Below, piece by piece: positions 16,427 to 24,561 of a DNA stretch of 38,317 bases; the stretch's first letter is position 1; the number at the start of each line of letters is the position of its first letter. The translations under genes and the position numbers were made by a program. The DNA comes from Anaerolineae bacterium (GTDB lineage: Bacteria; Chloroflexota; Anaerolineae; B4-G1; SLSP01). The stretch is from contig JAPKMR010000036.1 in the NCBI GenBank assembly GCA_026645815.1, positions 1 to 38,317 of the forward strand, in the 5' to 3' direction. The notes under the pieces were generated by a model. The model did not search any database. It was not told where the DNA came from and saw only the letters and a list, made by a program, of their open reading frames with translations.

Positions 16427-18631
16427 ATGACCAAGCAACTTGACCCCAAACAAAAACTCGATATTGAAGAAATCCTGACCGGATTGGAAAACTACCATCC
16501 CCCGCGCAAGGGCTGGACGTGGCGCGAGGCGCCCGCGGAGGGCGTGGATATGGGACCGTTCCACTACCGGAATATGTCCAAACCGCTCAAGAACAGCATC
16601 GGCTTGCCTGCTTCCAAGTACTTCGATCACATTGACCCGCAGCCCAGCTGCGTGGTGACCACCGAGATTGCTTCAGGGCGCTTCGAGGATGACATCCGCC
16701 GGATGCGCATGGCTGCCTGGCATGGCGCCGACCACCTCATGGTCATCCGCACGACCGGACAGAGCCACATTGATGGACTGCTCGAAGGGACGCCTGAAGG
16801 CGTCGGCGGCGTGCCCATTACGCGCAAGCAGATTCGCGCCAGTCGTAAAGCCTGCGATATGATTGAGGAGGAGGTAGGGCGTCCTATCAACTTCCACAGC
16901 TACGTCTCTGGCGTTGCCGGGCCTGAGGTTGCCGTACTCTTTGCCGAAGAGGGCATCAACGGCGCGCACCAGGACCCGCAGTACAACGTCCTCTATCGCA
17001 ACGTGAATATGTATCGCTCCTTTGTGGACGCGGCTGAGGCTAAGAAGGTGATGAACGGCGCGCGTATCTTCCAGATTGACGGTGCGCACAACGCGAACGC
17101 TACCGCCAAAGCCGGTTGGTTGGTGATGCCGGAGCTCATGGTGCAGCACGGTATCAACTGCGCCTTCTCCGTGGCGGTCGGAATGTCTCAGGACCTTATC
17201 GGTCTCTCCACCGTCCCGCCGAACGCGCCGCCCGCGCCCAAACTCTGGTACGACCTGCCCTATGCCGTGGCGCTGCGCGACTTCTTCTCCGAGTACAAGA
17301 TGCGGGCGCAGCAGAACACGCGCTACATCGAGGCCGATATCGAAGAAGCCATCCGTACGCACACGGTTGACACCCTCATCTCCATGCTCACCAGCGCGGA
17401 TATTCAGAGCACCATCACGCCTGATGAAGGCCGTAACGTACCCTGGCACTATAACAACATCCGCGGCGTCCAGACCGTCAAGCAGACCTGGGCGGCGCTC
17501 GATGGTATCAAGGAACTGTTAAGCCTCAATTACGAGGGACCTTTGGGTGAGATGGCGCGCGATATCAAGCTTCGCGCTGTGGCCTTCCTTGAGGAGATCA
17601 TCGCGATTGGCGGCTACTTTGCCGCTGTGGAACGGGGCTTCTTTGTGGACTCGGCTAAATACCCGGAGCGCCATGGTGATGGCATTGCCCGCAACGGCAA
17701 GGGAGGCGTCGCTGCGGATAGCATCGTGCCGCGCGACCCTGATTACCTGGCGCCCGTGTGCGATCACTTCGGCTACAACGCGGTGCCGGCGGGTGTGGAC
17801 CATGCTTGCGACCTCATCGGCGGTTGCACGCTCTGCAAACCGGAGAAAATCGTCTACATTGACGAGCTCGATCCGGAGGATAGCGCGGACAAGCGCCTGG
17901 AAGCTACCTACCCTTACCGCAAGGGCACTTTGGTCAAGCCAGAAGCCGAGTGGGCGGGTGATGGGACGATTCTCACGCAGTTCTTCGTACCCCTGCCGGA
18001 AGACTTTGCCGCTGCCTACGGTGTGGAGATGGGCAAACGCTTGGGTCTGGAAGACCCGCAGGTCGTCAACATCCAGGTAATGCACCCCGCCGAGGGCTGC
18101 TTTGTGGAAGTGAAGGGCAAGGTGGCGTTCGATGTGGACGTGACCACGCTCAAGGTGCCGGAGAAAGAGGTCATCCTGCCGGAAGAGGAGCTGCGCGCGG
18201 CAGTTAAGCAGGTAGGGCTTACTGTGGTCGCCGGGACGGTGGGCGAGGACGAGCATAGCGTGGGCCTGCGCGAAATCCTCGACATCAAGCATGGCGGTAT
18301 CGAGAAATACGGCGTGAAGTATCACTACCTGGGTACTTCCGTGCCGGTGAGCAAGCTCATTGATGCTGCTATCGAGACCGGTGCGCACGCTATCCTCATC
18401 TCCACCATCATCAGCCACAACGATGTGCATCGCGCGCAGATGCGCAAGCTGGCGGACCTCTGTGTCGAGCGCGGCATCCGCGACCGGGTAATTCTCATCG
18501 CGGGTGGCACGCAGGTCAACCGCGAGATGGCTGCGGAGACAGGGCTGGACGCCACCTTCGGGCGCGGTACAAAAGGCATTGACGTCGTCAATGCGATGGT
18601 GAAGGTGTTGAAGGCGCGAGGGGTGTTGTAA
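16427..18631 (+). CDS. oraE: D-ornithine 4,5-aminomutase, large B12/PLP subunit
   Basis: 734 aa, close to the clostridial enzyme. A large TIM-barrel part fills the first 550 or so residues. The C-terminal Rossmann-like domain carries the cobalamin motif DEHSVG (Asp608, His610, Gly613; the DxHxxG signature whose His ligates cobalt) and Lys621 in LDIKHGG, at the same 11-residue distance from His as the PLP lysine of the clostridial protein. GGTQVN and GRGTKG complete the B12 domain. ATG 16427 sits 7 nt after AAGGAG; the ATG at 16421 is too close. Last gene of the first ornithine block before the R-M insertion. Confidence 0.95.
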   Translation: MTKQLDPKQKLDIEEILTGLENYHPPRKGWTWREAPAEGVDMGPFHYRNMSKPLKNSIGLPASKYFDHIDPQPSCVVTTEIASGRFEDDIRRMRMAAWHGADHLMVIRTTGQSHIDGLLEGTPEGVGGVPITRKQIRASRKACDMIEEEVGRPINFHSYVSGVAGPEVAVLFAEEGINGAHQDPQYNVLYRNVNMYRSFVDAAEAKKVMNGARIFQIDGAHNANATAKAGWLVMPELMVQHGINCAFSVAVGMSQDLIGLSTVPPNAPPAPKLWYDLPYAVALRDFFSEYKMRAQQNTRYIEADIEEAIRTHTVDTLISMLTSADIQSTITPDEGRNVPWHYNNIRGVQTVKQTWAALDGIKELLSLNYEGPLGEMARDIKLRAVAFLEEIIAIGGYFAAVERGFFVDSAKYPERHGDGIARNGKGGVAADSIVPRDPDYLAPVCDHFGYNAVPAGVDHACDLIGGCTLCKPEKIVYIDELDPEDSADKRLEATYPYRKGTLVKPEAEWAGDGTILTQFFVPLPEDFAAAYGVEMGKRLGLEDPQVVNIQVMHPAEGCFVEVKGKVAFDVDVTTLKVPEKEVILPEEELRAAVKQVGLTVVAGTVGEDEHSVGLREILDIKHGGIEKYGVKYHYLGTSVPVSKLIDAAIETGAHAILISTIISHNDVHRAQMRKLADLCVERGIRDRVILIAGGTQVNREMAAETGLDATFGRGTKGIDVVNAMVKVLKARGVL

Positions 18632-18646
18632 CTGTAGAGGGAACCT

Positions 18647-18680
18647 AATCCGGGGAGCAGGGAGATCTGTTCCCTGGATT
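18647..18680 (+). terminator. Hairpin after oraE
   Basis: 13-bp stem with two G-T pairs (AATCCGGGGAGCA at 18647-18659 with TGTTCCCTGGATT at 18668-18680) and an 8-nt loop, 15 bp after the oraE stop. No T run. Probably ends or trims the ord-oraE transcript before the R-M genes. Confidence 0.45.
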
Positions 18681-18729
18681 CACATTGGGTGCGCGGAGCG
18701 TGTCAAACCAAATGACAATGTTACCGGAG

Positions 18730-18757
18730 TTGGCGAGCAGGGCGAAGCGCGTATAAT
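18730..18757 (+). promoter_or_regulatory. Promoter of the restriction-modification pair
   Basis: TTGGCG (18730-18735), a 16-bp spacer and a perfect TATAAT (18752-18757), 42 bp before the methyltransferase ATG. This gives the R-M module its own transcription start within the ornithine cluster. Confidence 0.7.
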
Positions 18758-18799
18758 ATCCCCATAGCGTGCTAACGTTCTGCAAGCCGGGGAAAAGAA

Positions 18800-19687
18800 A
18801 TGTCGAAACTGATTGCGTTTGGTTGGTATGGCGGCAAATACTCGCACCTGGATTGGTTGCTCCCACTGTTGCCTCAGGCCACGCACTATTGCGAGCCATT
18901 TGGCGGCAGCGCCGCCGTGCTCCTGAATCGAGACCCTGCGCCCATCGAGACCTACAATGACATAGATGGCGAGGTGGTCAATTTCTTTCGCGTGCTGCGC
19001 GAGCAACCCGAAGCGCTTATTCGGGCGATTGGCCTGACGCCGTTTTCCAGGGAAGAATTACGGATGGCGGCGGAGGAGTCCTTGGCAGGGATTTCGGATT
19101 TGGAGCGGGCGCGGCGCTTTTTTGTGCGCGCGCGGCAGGTTAGGACAGGATTAGCGCAGACGGCCAGCGCCGGGCGCTGGGCGCATTGCAAATTGACCAG
19201 CCGGGCCGGGATGGCGGGGGCGGTCTCCCGCTGGCTCGGCAGCGTCGAAGGGCTGTCGGAGATTGTGCAGCGGCTTTTGCGCGTGCAAATTGAGAACGCC
19301 CCGGCCATCGAAGTCATCCAACGCTACGATAGTCAGGAAACGCTCTTCTATTGTGATCCACCCTATCCACATGATTCGCGTTCGGATGTCAATGCGTATG
19401 GCTTCGAGATGACCGATAGCGAACATCGCGCGCTGGCAGAAGTGCTGCATCATACGCAGGGGATGGTTGCTCTCTCTGGCTATCACTCCAAAATCATGGA
19501 TGAACTGTATCACGATTGGGAGTACATCGAATCCGCGCCGAAAAAAGCCCACTCCACCAACACACGCCCAGACAATGTGAAGCAAGACCGGGTCGAAGTG
19601 TTGTGGGTGAACTACAAAATAGCCAATATGGAGACAGTCGAATGTCAGAACCAACAGCCATCCTTGATGCCGCTTTTCAGCGAGTAA
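18800..19687 (+). CDS. DNA adenine methyltransferase (D12 class, Dam-like)
   Basis: 295 aa N6-adenine methyltransferase. The N-terminal motif FGWYGGKYSHLDWLLPLLP (7-25) is the D12-class motif X/SAM region, CEPFGGSAAVLLNR (31-44) is motif I, and the catalytic DPPY is at 185-188 (FYCDPPYPH). A variable target-recognition region lies between. It protects host DNA from the overlapping restriction enzyme by methylating an adenine in the shared target. Start follows GGGGAAAAG. It overlaps the next gene by 46 bp, so the two are translated together. Specificity cannot be read from sequence. Confidence 0.92.
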   Translation: MSKLIAFGWYGGKYSHLDWLLPLLPQATHYCEPFGGSAAVLLNRDPAPIETYNDIDGEVVNFFRVLREQPEALIRAIGLTPFSREELRMAAEESLAGISDLERARRFFVRARQVRTGLAQTASAGRWAHCKLTSRAGMAGAVSRWLGSVEGLSEIVQRLLRVQIENAPAIEVIQRYDSQETLFYCDPPYPHDSRSDVNAYGFEMTDSEHRALAEVLHHTQGMVALSGYHSKIMDELYHDWEYIESAPKKAHSTNTRPDNVKQDRVEVLWVNYKIANMETVECQNQQPSLMPLFSE

Positions 19688-20763
19688 GCGTCAACCCACA
19701 ACAACCTATCGTGGCTGAGGTGCAGATCAGCCAGCGCGCCGACTACGTTTGCAAAAATCTGAGCAATCGGGCCGGGGTGCGACTGCTCATGGCGTGCTTG
19801 CTGGCAAAGATTCATGTTCCGATCGTTGATGTCAGAAAACCCTACACCAACATCGAAGGCGGGGATTCTTTTTCGGGCCGGGCTTACGATGAGCAATACA
19901 TCACCTCCTTTATCAACCAACACAATCTGCCGTGCAATAGCACCACGGCTTTTCTAACCCCAGCGCTCAGAAACCGTAATGCGACGCTGGTCAAGGGGCT
20001 TGATCTTGTCGGCAGACCGCCGCAGCTCTACATCACTGTTCTCGACTTGCTGGATGATGTGTATAGCAACCGTGTTGCTGCGGATGATCTCCTTGCTGAG
20101 ATCATCCGGTTGCTGATCTTGCTCAGAGATGAGCGGCAACAGCGAATCGAATCTCTGATCGGGGCATTGAAAACAACCCAAGATGCCATGCCGCTTTCTT
20201 CGGAGGATATCGTCAATCTGATAGCCCAGCATCTTAGCCTGAAGAGAACGAGCCGCCTTCCAGTGCTCTTGGTTGCGGCGGCTTACAACACTGCAGCGAT
20301 GTATTTGGGTGAGCGGGTTCTGGCCCTCCAATCTCATAATGCTGCCGATCTTCAAACCGGCGCGCTTGGAGATGTCGAGATCACCCTTATCGATGATGAT
20401 CGAGTTGTCACCAGCTACGAGATGAAGGACAAACGGGTCACACGAGAAGATATAGAACGCGCTTTACAAAAACTAAGCGCAAGCAAGCGCCGAATAGATA
20501 ATTATATCTTCATCACCACTGATGAAATAGACAAAGAAGTCCAGGTTTATGCACGCTCGCTCTATGCAGATACCGGCGGGATAGAGTTTGTGATCCTCGA
20601 TTGCATAGGCTTTGTACGCCATTATTTACACCTGTTCCATCGCCTGCGCGCTGATTTTCTCGAAGAATACCAAACCTTGATCCTGGCTGAGCCGGAGAGC
20701 TCTGTGAGCCAGCCCGTCAAAGAGGCGTTTCTTTCAATGCGCCAGACGGCAGAAATGGATTGA
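19642..20763 (+). CDS. Type II restriction endonuclease, probably SacI-like family
   Basis: 373 aa. The segments RADYVCKNLSNRAGVRLLMA (32-51) and SFSGRAYDEQYITSFI (76-91) resemble what I remember of SacI-family endonucleases. A PD-(D/E)XK-type site is visible: Asp244 in GDVEI and Glu260-x-Lys262 in SYEMKDK. Role: cleave unmethylated DNA at the site modified by the overlapping methyltransferase. ATG 19642 has GGAG 8 nt upstream. The gene is visibly less GC-rich than the ornithine genes around it, which fits recent transfer. The family name is tentative; the role as R partner is well supported by context. Confidence 0.68.
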   Translation: MSEPTAILDAAFQRVSVNPQQPIVAEVQISQRADYVCKNLSNRAGVRLLMACLLAKIHVPIVDVRKPYTNIEGGDSFSGRAYDEQYITSFINQHNLPCNSTTAFLTPALRNRNATLVKGLDLVGRPPQLYITVLDLLDDVYSNRVAADDLLAEIIRLLILLRDERQQRIESLIGALKTTQDAMPLSSEDIVNLIAQHLSLKRTSRLPVLLVAAAYNTAAMYLGERVLALQSHNAADLQTGALGDVEITLIDDDRVVTSYEMKDKRVTREDIERALQKLSASKRRIDNYIFITTDEIDKEVQVYARSLYADTGGIEFVILDCIGFVRHYLHLFHRLRADFLEEYQTLILAEPESSVSQPVKEAFLSMRQTAEMD

Positions 20764-20850
20764 TATATCTGTACTTAACGAACAGAGTGTTGGGAAAAAC
20801 GTTGGGGGCTGTTCATTTTTTTGTTTAGGAGTTAACTGCGTTGGTTTCAC

Positions 20851-20913
20851 CACTATCAAAGCCAACGGGTTCACCGGCGTAGTTAATTCTGACACCCCGT
20901 GGAGTTGATAGTG
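20851..20913 (+). promoter_or_regulatory. Inverted repeat covering the glmL-like start codon
   Basis: CACTATCAA (20851-20859) is exactly complementary to TTGATAGTG (20905-20913), and the latter contains the presumed GTG start codon (20911). Pairing would hide the initiation site of the gene just after the R-M insertion. A second pair of related words (GTTAACTGCG / CGTAGTTAA) lies inside. Confidence 0.4.
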
Positions 20914-22293
20914 TCTAGAGTCTCTTGCTTTCTTACTCTCGAAGTTGGTTCTACCATTACCAAAGCTAACGCCTTCACGTTGGAGGCGGATTGTTTTGTG
21001 CACCGGGCGCAGGGCTTCGCGCCGACGAGCATTACTGTGGGGGACGTGGGCGTGGGGGTGGAGCAAGCCATTGCCGACCTGGAGGCGACCTTCGGACCGC
21101 TGCCTGCGGAGCGCGAGACCTTTATCAACAGCTCCGCTGCGGGCGGGCTGCGGATGACGGTCCACGGGCTGACTTACAACATGACCGCCCGCGCAGCCCG
21201 CGAAGCGGCGCTCGGCGCAGGCGCGATTATCAAGCAGGTGACGGCGGGAGCGCTTGGTTCCTACGACCTGGATGAGACTCGTGAGATTCACCCTAACATC
21301 ATCTTGCTGGCGGGTGGTGTGGATTACGGCGAAAAGACCATCGTCCTGCAGAATGCTGAGAAACTTGCCGCGTTGGGGTTATCTGCTCCGGTGGTCTACG
21401 CCGGCAATATCGCCATTCGCAAGCACATTCAACAGATTTTTGCCGCGGCAGGCATCGAGCTGCTGCTGGCGGATAACGTTTTTCCCGATGTGGACGTACT
21501 CAACGTTGAGCCGTTGCGCCGCGTGATTCACGAGGTTTTCAACAAGCATATCATTCACGCACCGGGAATGATGCGCCTGGGGGAGCTCACCCACTGGGGT
21601 ATCCTCCCCACGCCGGGTGCGGTACTGCGCGGCGCCGAGCTTTTCGCCGAGGCGTTGGGCGATTGCCTGGTCTTCGATGTGGGCGGTGCGACCACCGATG
21701 TCCACAGCGTCACCGACGGCAGTCTGGAATGGGCGCCACGTCTCACCGAACCGGAACCGCGCGCCAAGCGCACCGTTGAGGGTGACCTGGGCGTTTACGT
21801 CAACGCGCACAACATCGTGGAACTGCAACATGATCCTGAATGGTCCGCGCGCCTGGCGGACCTGGAGGCTATTCCCACCACCGAGCGCGCGAAGGAGCTC
21901 ACCCGCTGGCTCTGCGCGCAGGCAGTGGAACTGGGCGCGCGGCGCCATGCGGGCGTCGTGAGTGACCTCTACACACCCACCGGCAAAAAGCAGATTGTGA
22001 GGGGGAAGGACCTCACGGCGGTCAAGTGGGTCATCGGCACGGGCGGCGCTCTGACTCGTGTTGAGGGTGGCGAAGCCATTCTGAGCCGTATCCGTACCGG
22101 TCCGGGCAAATACCTGCTACCCCATCCCGAAGCGCGGCTTCTCATGGATCGGGATTATCGCTTCTCAGCACTGGGCACGCTCGCTCAGGCGTACCCGGAA
22201 GAGGTGAAGGTAACTTTTAGAAACTGGGTGGCGCACGAGATGGCCGAAGGTCGGTCCCAATCCCTGCTGCAGCACGCGCCGCGCGCGAGATAA
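20911..22293 (+). CDS. glmL: GlmL/MutL-type ATPase associated with B12-dependent mutases
   Basis: About 460 aa, ASKHA (actin/Hsp70-like) fold. Phosphate-1 motif LEVGSTITKANAF is at the N-terminus (about 10-22) and phosphate-2 motif FDVGGATTDVHSV near residues 255-267. The family (GlmL, unrelated to mismatch-repair MutL) accompanies glutamate mutase and ornithine aminomutase genes and is thought to reactivate or chaperone the B12 enzyme. The GTG start at 20911 is chosen because GGAG lies 6 nt upstream; GTG 20899 is the alternative. It directly follows the R-M pair, whereas it would be expected next to oraE, so the pair appears to have split the operon. Confidence 0.88.
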   Translation: MSRVSCFLTLEVGSTITKANAFTLEADCFVHRAQGFAPTSITVGDVGVGVEQAIADLEATFGPLPAERETFINSSAAGGLRMTVHGLTYNMTARAAREAALGAGAIIKQVTAGALGSYDLDETREIHPNIILLAGGVDYGEKTIVLQNAEKLAALGLSAPVVYAGNIAIRKHIQQIFAAAGIELLLADNVFPDVDVLNVEPLRRVIHEVFNKHIIHAPGMMRLGELTHWGILPTPGAVLRGAELFAEALGDCLVFDVGGATTDVHSVTDGSLEWAPRLTEPEPRAKRTVEGDLGVYVNAHNIVELQHDPEWSARLADLEAIPTTERAKELTRWLCAQAVELGARRHAGVVSDLYTPTGKKQIVRGKDLTAVKWVIGTGGALTRVEGGEAILSRIRTGPGKYLLPHPEARLLMDRDYRFSALGTLAQAYPEEVKVTFRNWVAHEMAEGRSQSLLQHAPRAR

Positions 22294-22327
22294 GCCAATA
22301 TCTTGCTTGCCTTTTTAAGGAGTCCCT

Positions 22328-23404
22328 ATGCCCAACTTTAGCCCTCGACTTGAAATCTACCCTCAGCGCATCGCGGAGAACGCGCGCGTGATTCTGGGGC
22401 TGTGCCATAGCCACGGTATTCAAGTTGCCGCCGTTACCAAGGTAACCTGCGCACACCCGGCGGTAGCGCAGGCGCTGCTTGATGCCGGCGTGGATATGCT
22501 TGCCGATTCGCGCATTGAGAATCTGCAGGCGCTCCGTCGCCTGGGTGCGACGCTGCCGCTGATGCTACTGCGCATTCCTGCGCCAAGTCAGGCTGCGGAG
22601 GTGGTGCGCTGGAGCGATGTTTCGCTCAACTCATCCGTTGCGACGCTGCGCCTGCTCTCGCAGGCTGCTGCATTTCATGGCGTTCGGCACCAGGTTATTC
22701 TGATGGTGGATCTGGGTGATTTGCGCGAGGGTATTTGGCCCGACCGTGCTGTGGATGCGCTTCGTGAGGCGGCGACACTACCTGCACTCGATGTCATTGG
22801 CTTGGGCTGCAACCTTGCTTGCTATGGCGGCGTTATCCCTACCACGGAGAAGATGCAGCAGTTGATTGACCTGCGTCACACTTGCCGCGCAGCAACTGGA
22901 TTGGAACTGCCTGTGCTCTGCGGCGGGAATAGCGCCAATCTGCCGCTGCTCGCCGCTGGAGGAATGCCCCCGGAGATTAATCTGTTGCGCATCGGCGAGA
23001 CGATGTTGCTGGGCTGCAGTGTGATTGACCGCGCGCCTTGGCCTGGCGCGCGGCAGGATACCTTCCGTGTGGTGGGCGAGGTGGTAGAGCTGGAGCGCAA
23101 GCCCTCTGTTCCCATTGGCGAGCGTGGGCAGGATGCCTTCGGCGGGACGCCGGAATTTGTGGACCGCGGCATCCGTAAGCGCGCTATCTGCAACCTGGGG
23201 CGGCAGGATATGGTGGTGGATAATCTCACACCAGAAGATACCGGTATCATCGTGCTGGGCGGCAGCAGCGACCATCTCATTCTTGATGTGGAAGACGCGC
23301 AGCAAGAGATTGCCCTCGGTTCGGAAATTGCCCTCTACCCTGGCTACGGCGCGTTGCTGGCAGCGAGCACCTCAGCCTATGTACACAAAGTGGTGATTGG
23401 GTAA
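22328..23404 (+). CDS. orr: Ornithine racemase (alanine racemase N-domain family)
   Basis: 358 aa PLP enzyme with the alanine racemase N-terminal barrel. The PLP lysine is Lys38 in AAVTKVTCAHP; later landmarks are MVDLGDLREGIWP, GLGCNLACYGG and GGNSANLPLL, typical of the ornithine/alanine racemase subgroup. It converts L-ornithine to the D-isomer, the substrate of OraSE. Ribosome site AAGGAG 5 nt before the ATG. Located between glmL and alr, which matches its place in clostridial ornithine clusters. Confidence 0.9.
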   Translation: MPNFSPRLEIYPQRIAENARVILGLCHSHGIQVAAVTKVTCAHPAVAQALLDAGVDMLADSRIENLQALRRLGATLPLMLLRIPAPSQAAEVVRWSDVSLNSSVATLRLLSQAAAFHGVRHQVILMVDLGDLREGIWPDRAVDALREAATLPALDVIGLGCNLACYGGVIPTTEKMQQLIDLRHTCRAATGLELPVLCGGNSANLPLLAAGGMPPEINLLRIGETMLLGCSVIDRAPWPGARQDTFRVVGEVVELERKPSVPIGERGQDAFGGTPEFVDRGIRKRAICNLGRQDMVVDNLTPEDTGIIVLGGSSDHLILDVEDAQQEIALGSEIALYPGYGALLAASTSAYVHKVVIG

Positions 23405-23424
23405 AGCAGCTACGGGAGATTCAC

Positions 23425-24549
23425 ATGCTCTATCAAACCCATGCACGTATACATCTGCAGAACATCCGCTTTAACATTGAAGGCATTCAGCAGGCGATTG
23501 GCTCGGAGCGAAAAATCCTCATTGCGGTTAAGGCTAATGCCTACGGTCACGGCGCTGTGGAGGTCTCCCGCATGGCTGAGCAGATTGGCGTGGCGTGGTT
23601 GGGCGTCGCCACCGTGCCGGAGGGGCTACAGCTGCGCGCCGCCGGGATTCGACTGCCGGTTCTCAAGCTAAGCCACGCCTTCCCCGAGGAGATGGCGGCA
23701 GCAGTGGAGAACAACCTGACTTTGACAGTGTGTGATCGCGCTAACGCCGCGACGCTGGAAAGCGTGTGCCTCGAGCTGGGCAGAACCGCTACGGTGCATC
23801 TCAAGGTGGATACTGGCATGGGGCGTATCGGCGTCACGCCTGAAGCGGCGCCCGAGTTAGCAGCAACCATCGAGCGCAGCTGCCCGCACTTGCGGTTGCA
23901 GGGCATTTTCACGCATTTGCCGGTGAGCGATGCCGCTGACCCCGTCTATACGCAGGCGCAGATTGCGGGCTTCAGAACCACCGTTGAAGCCATCCACGCG
24001 GTCATCGGACGGCGCGTAGACTTGGTGCATTGCTCAAATTCGGGTGCGGTGCTGGCGCACCCGCAGGGTTGGCTCGATATGGTGCGCCCCGGCATCATGA
24101 TCTATGGTTTTCGCCCGGATGCAGAGACGCCTGCAACCATCCCGCTCAAACCGGGCTTGAGTTTTCTCACGCGGATTTCCTTCCTTAAGCAGGTGGAGGC
24201 GGGGACGAGCATTGGTTACGGGCGCACCTGGGTTGCCCCGGAGCGTACGTGGATTGCGACCATCCCTGCCGGCTACGCCGACGGTTTCAACCGACTCTTT
24301 TCCAACCGTGGGCGCGTGCTCATCCGTGGGCGGAGTTATCCCATCGTCGGGCGCGTGTGTATGGATCAGAGCATGGTTAGCCTGGGACCGGAGACGGATG
24401 CCCGCGTGGGCGACGAGGTCGTGCTCATCGGGCGCAGCGGCGATGAGGAAATCAGCGCCTATGAGTGGGCGGATAAGCTGCGGACAATTACTTACGAGGT
24501 GACGTGCCAGATTAACGCGCGGGTGCCTCGAGTCTTTGACCCGTATTAA
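23425..24549 (+). CDS. alr: Alanine racemase
   Basis: 374 aa, full length. The PLP lysine is Lys36 in AVKANAYGHG, the opposite catalytic base is Tyr265 in GTSIGYGRTW, and the C-terminal beta domain carries VGRVCMDQSMV. It interconverts L- and D-alanine. Alr normally supplies D-alanine for peptidoglycan. Here it lies 20 bp behind orr, and the final thiolase of the pathway releases D-alanine, so this copy may serve to return D-alanine to L-alanine. Both uses are possible. Start supported by GGGAG. Confidence 0.93.
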   Translation: MLYQTHARIHLQNIRFNIEGIQQAIGSERKILIAVKANAYGHGAVEVSRMAEQIGVAWLGVATVPEGLQLRAAGIRLPVLKLSHAFPEEMAAAVENNLTLTVCDRANAATLESVCLELGRTATVHLKVDTGMGRIGVTPEAAPELAATIERSCPHLRLQGIFTHLPVSDAADPVYTQAQIAGFRTTVEAIHAVIGRRVDLVHCSNSGAVLAHPQGWLDMVRPGIMIYGFRPDAETPATIPLKPGLSFLTRISFLKQVEAGTSIGYGRTWVAPERTWIATIPAGYADGFNRLFSNRGRVLIRGRSYPIVGRVCMDQSMVSLGPETDARVGDEVVLIGRSGDEEISAYEWADKLRTITYEVTCQINARVPRVFDPY

Positions 24550-24561
24550 AACGAGGACGCC

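Noticed and set aside
16673..18430. Two long open frames antisense to oraE
   Set aside because: His/Val/Arg-rich mirror frames over a clear oraE gene; no starts with ribosome sites.
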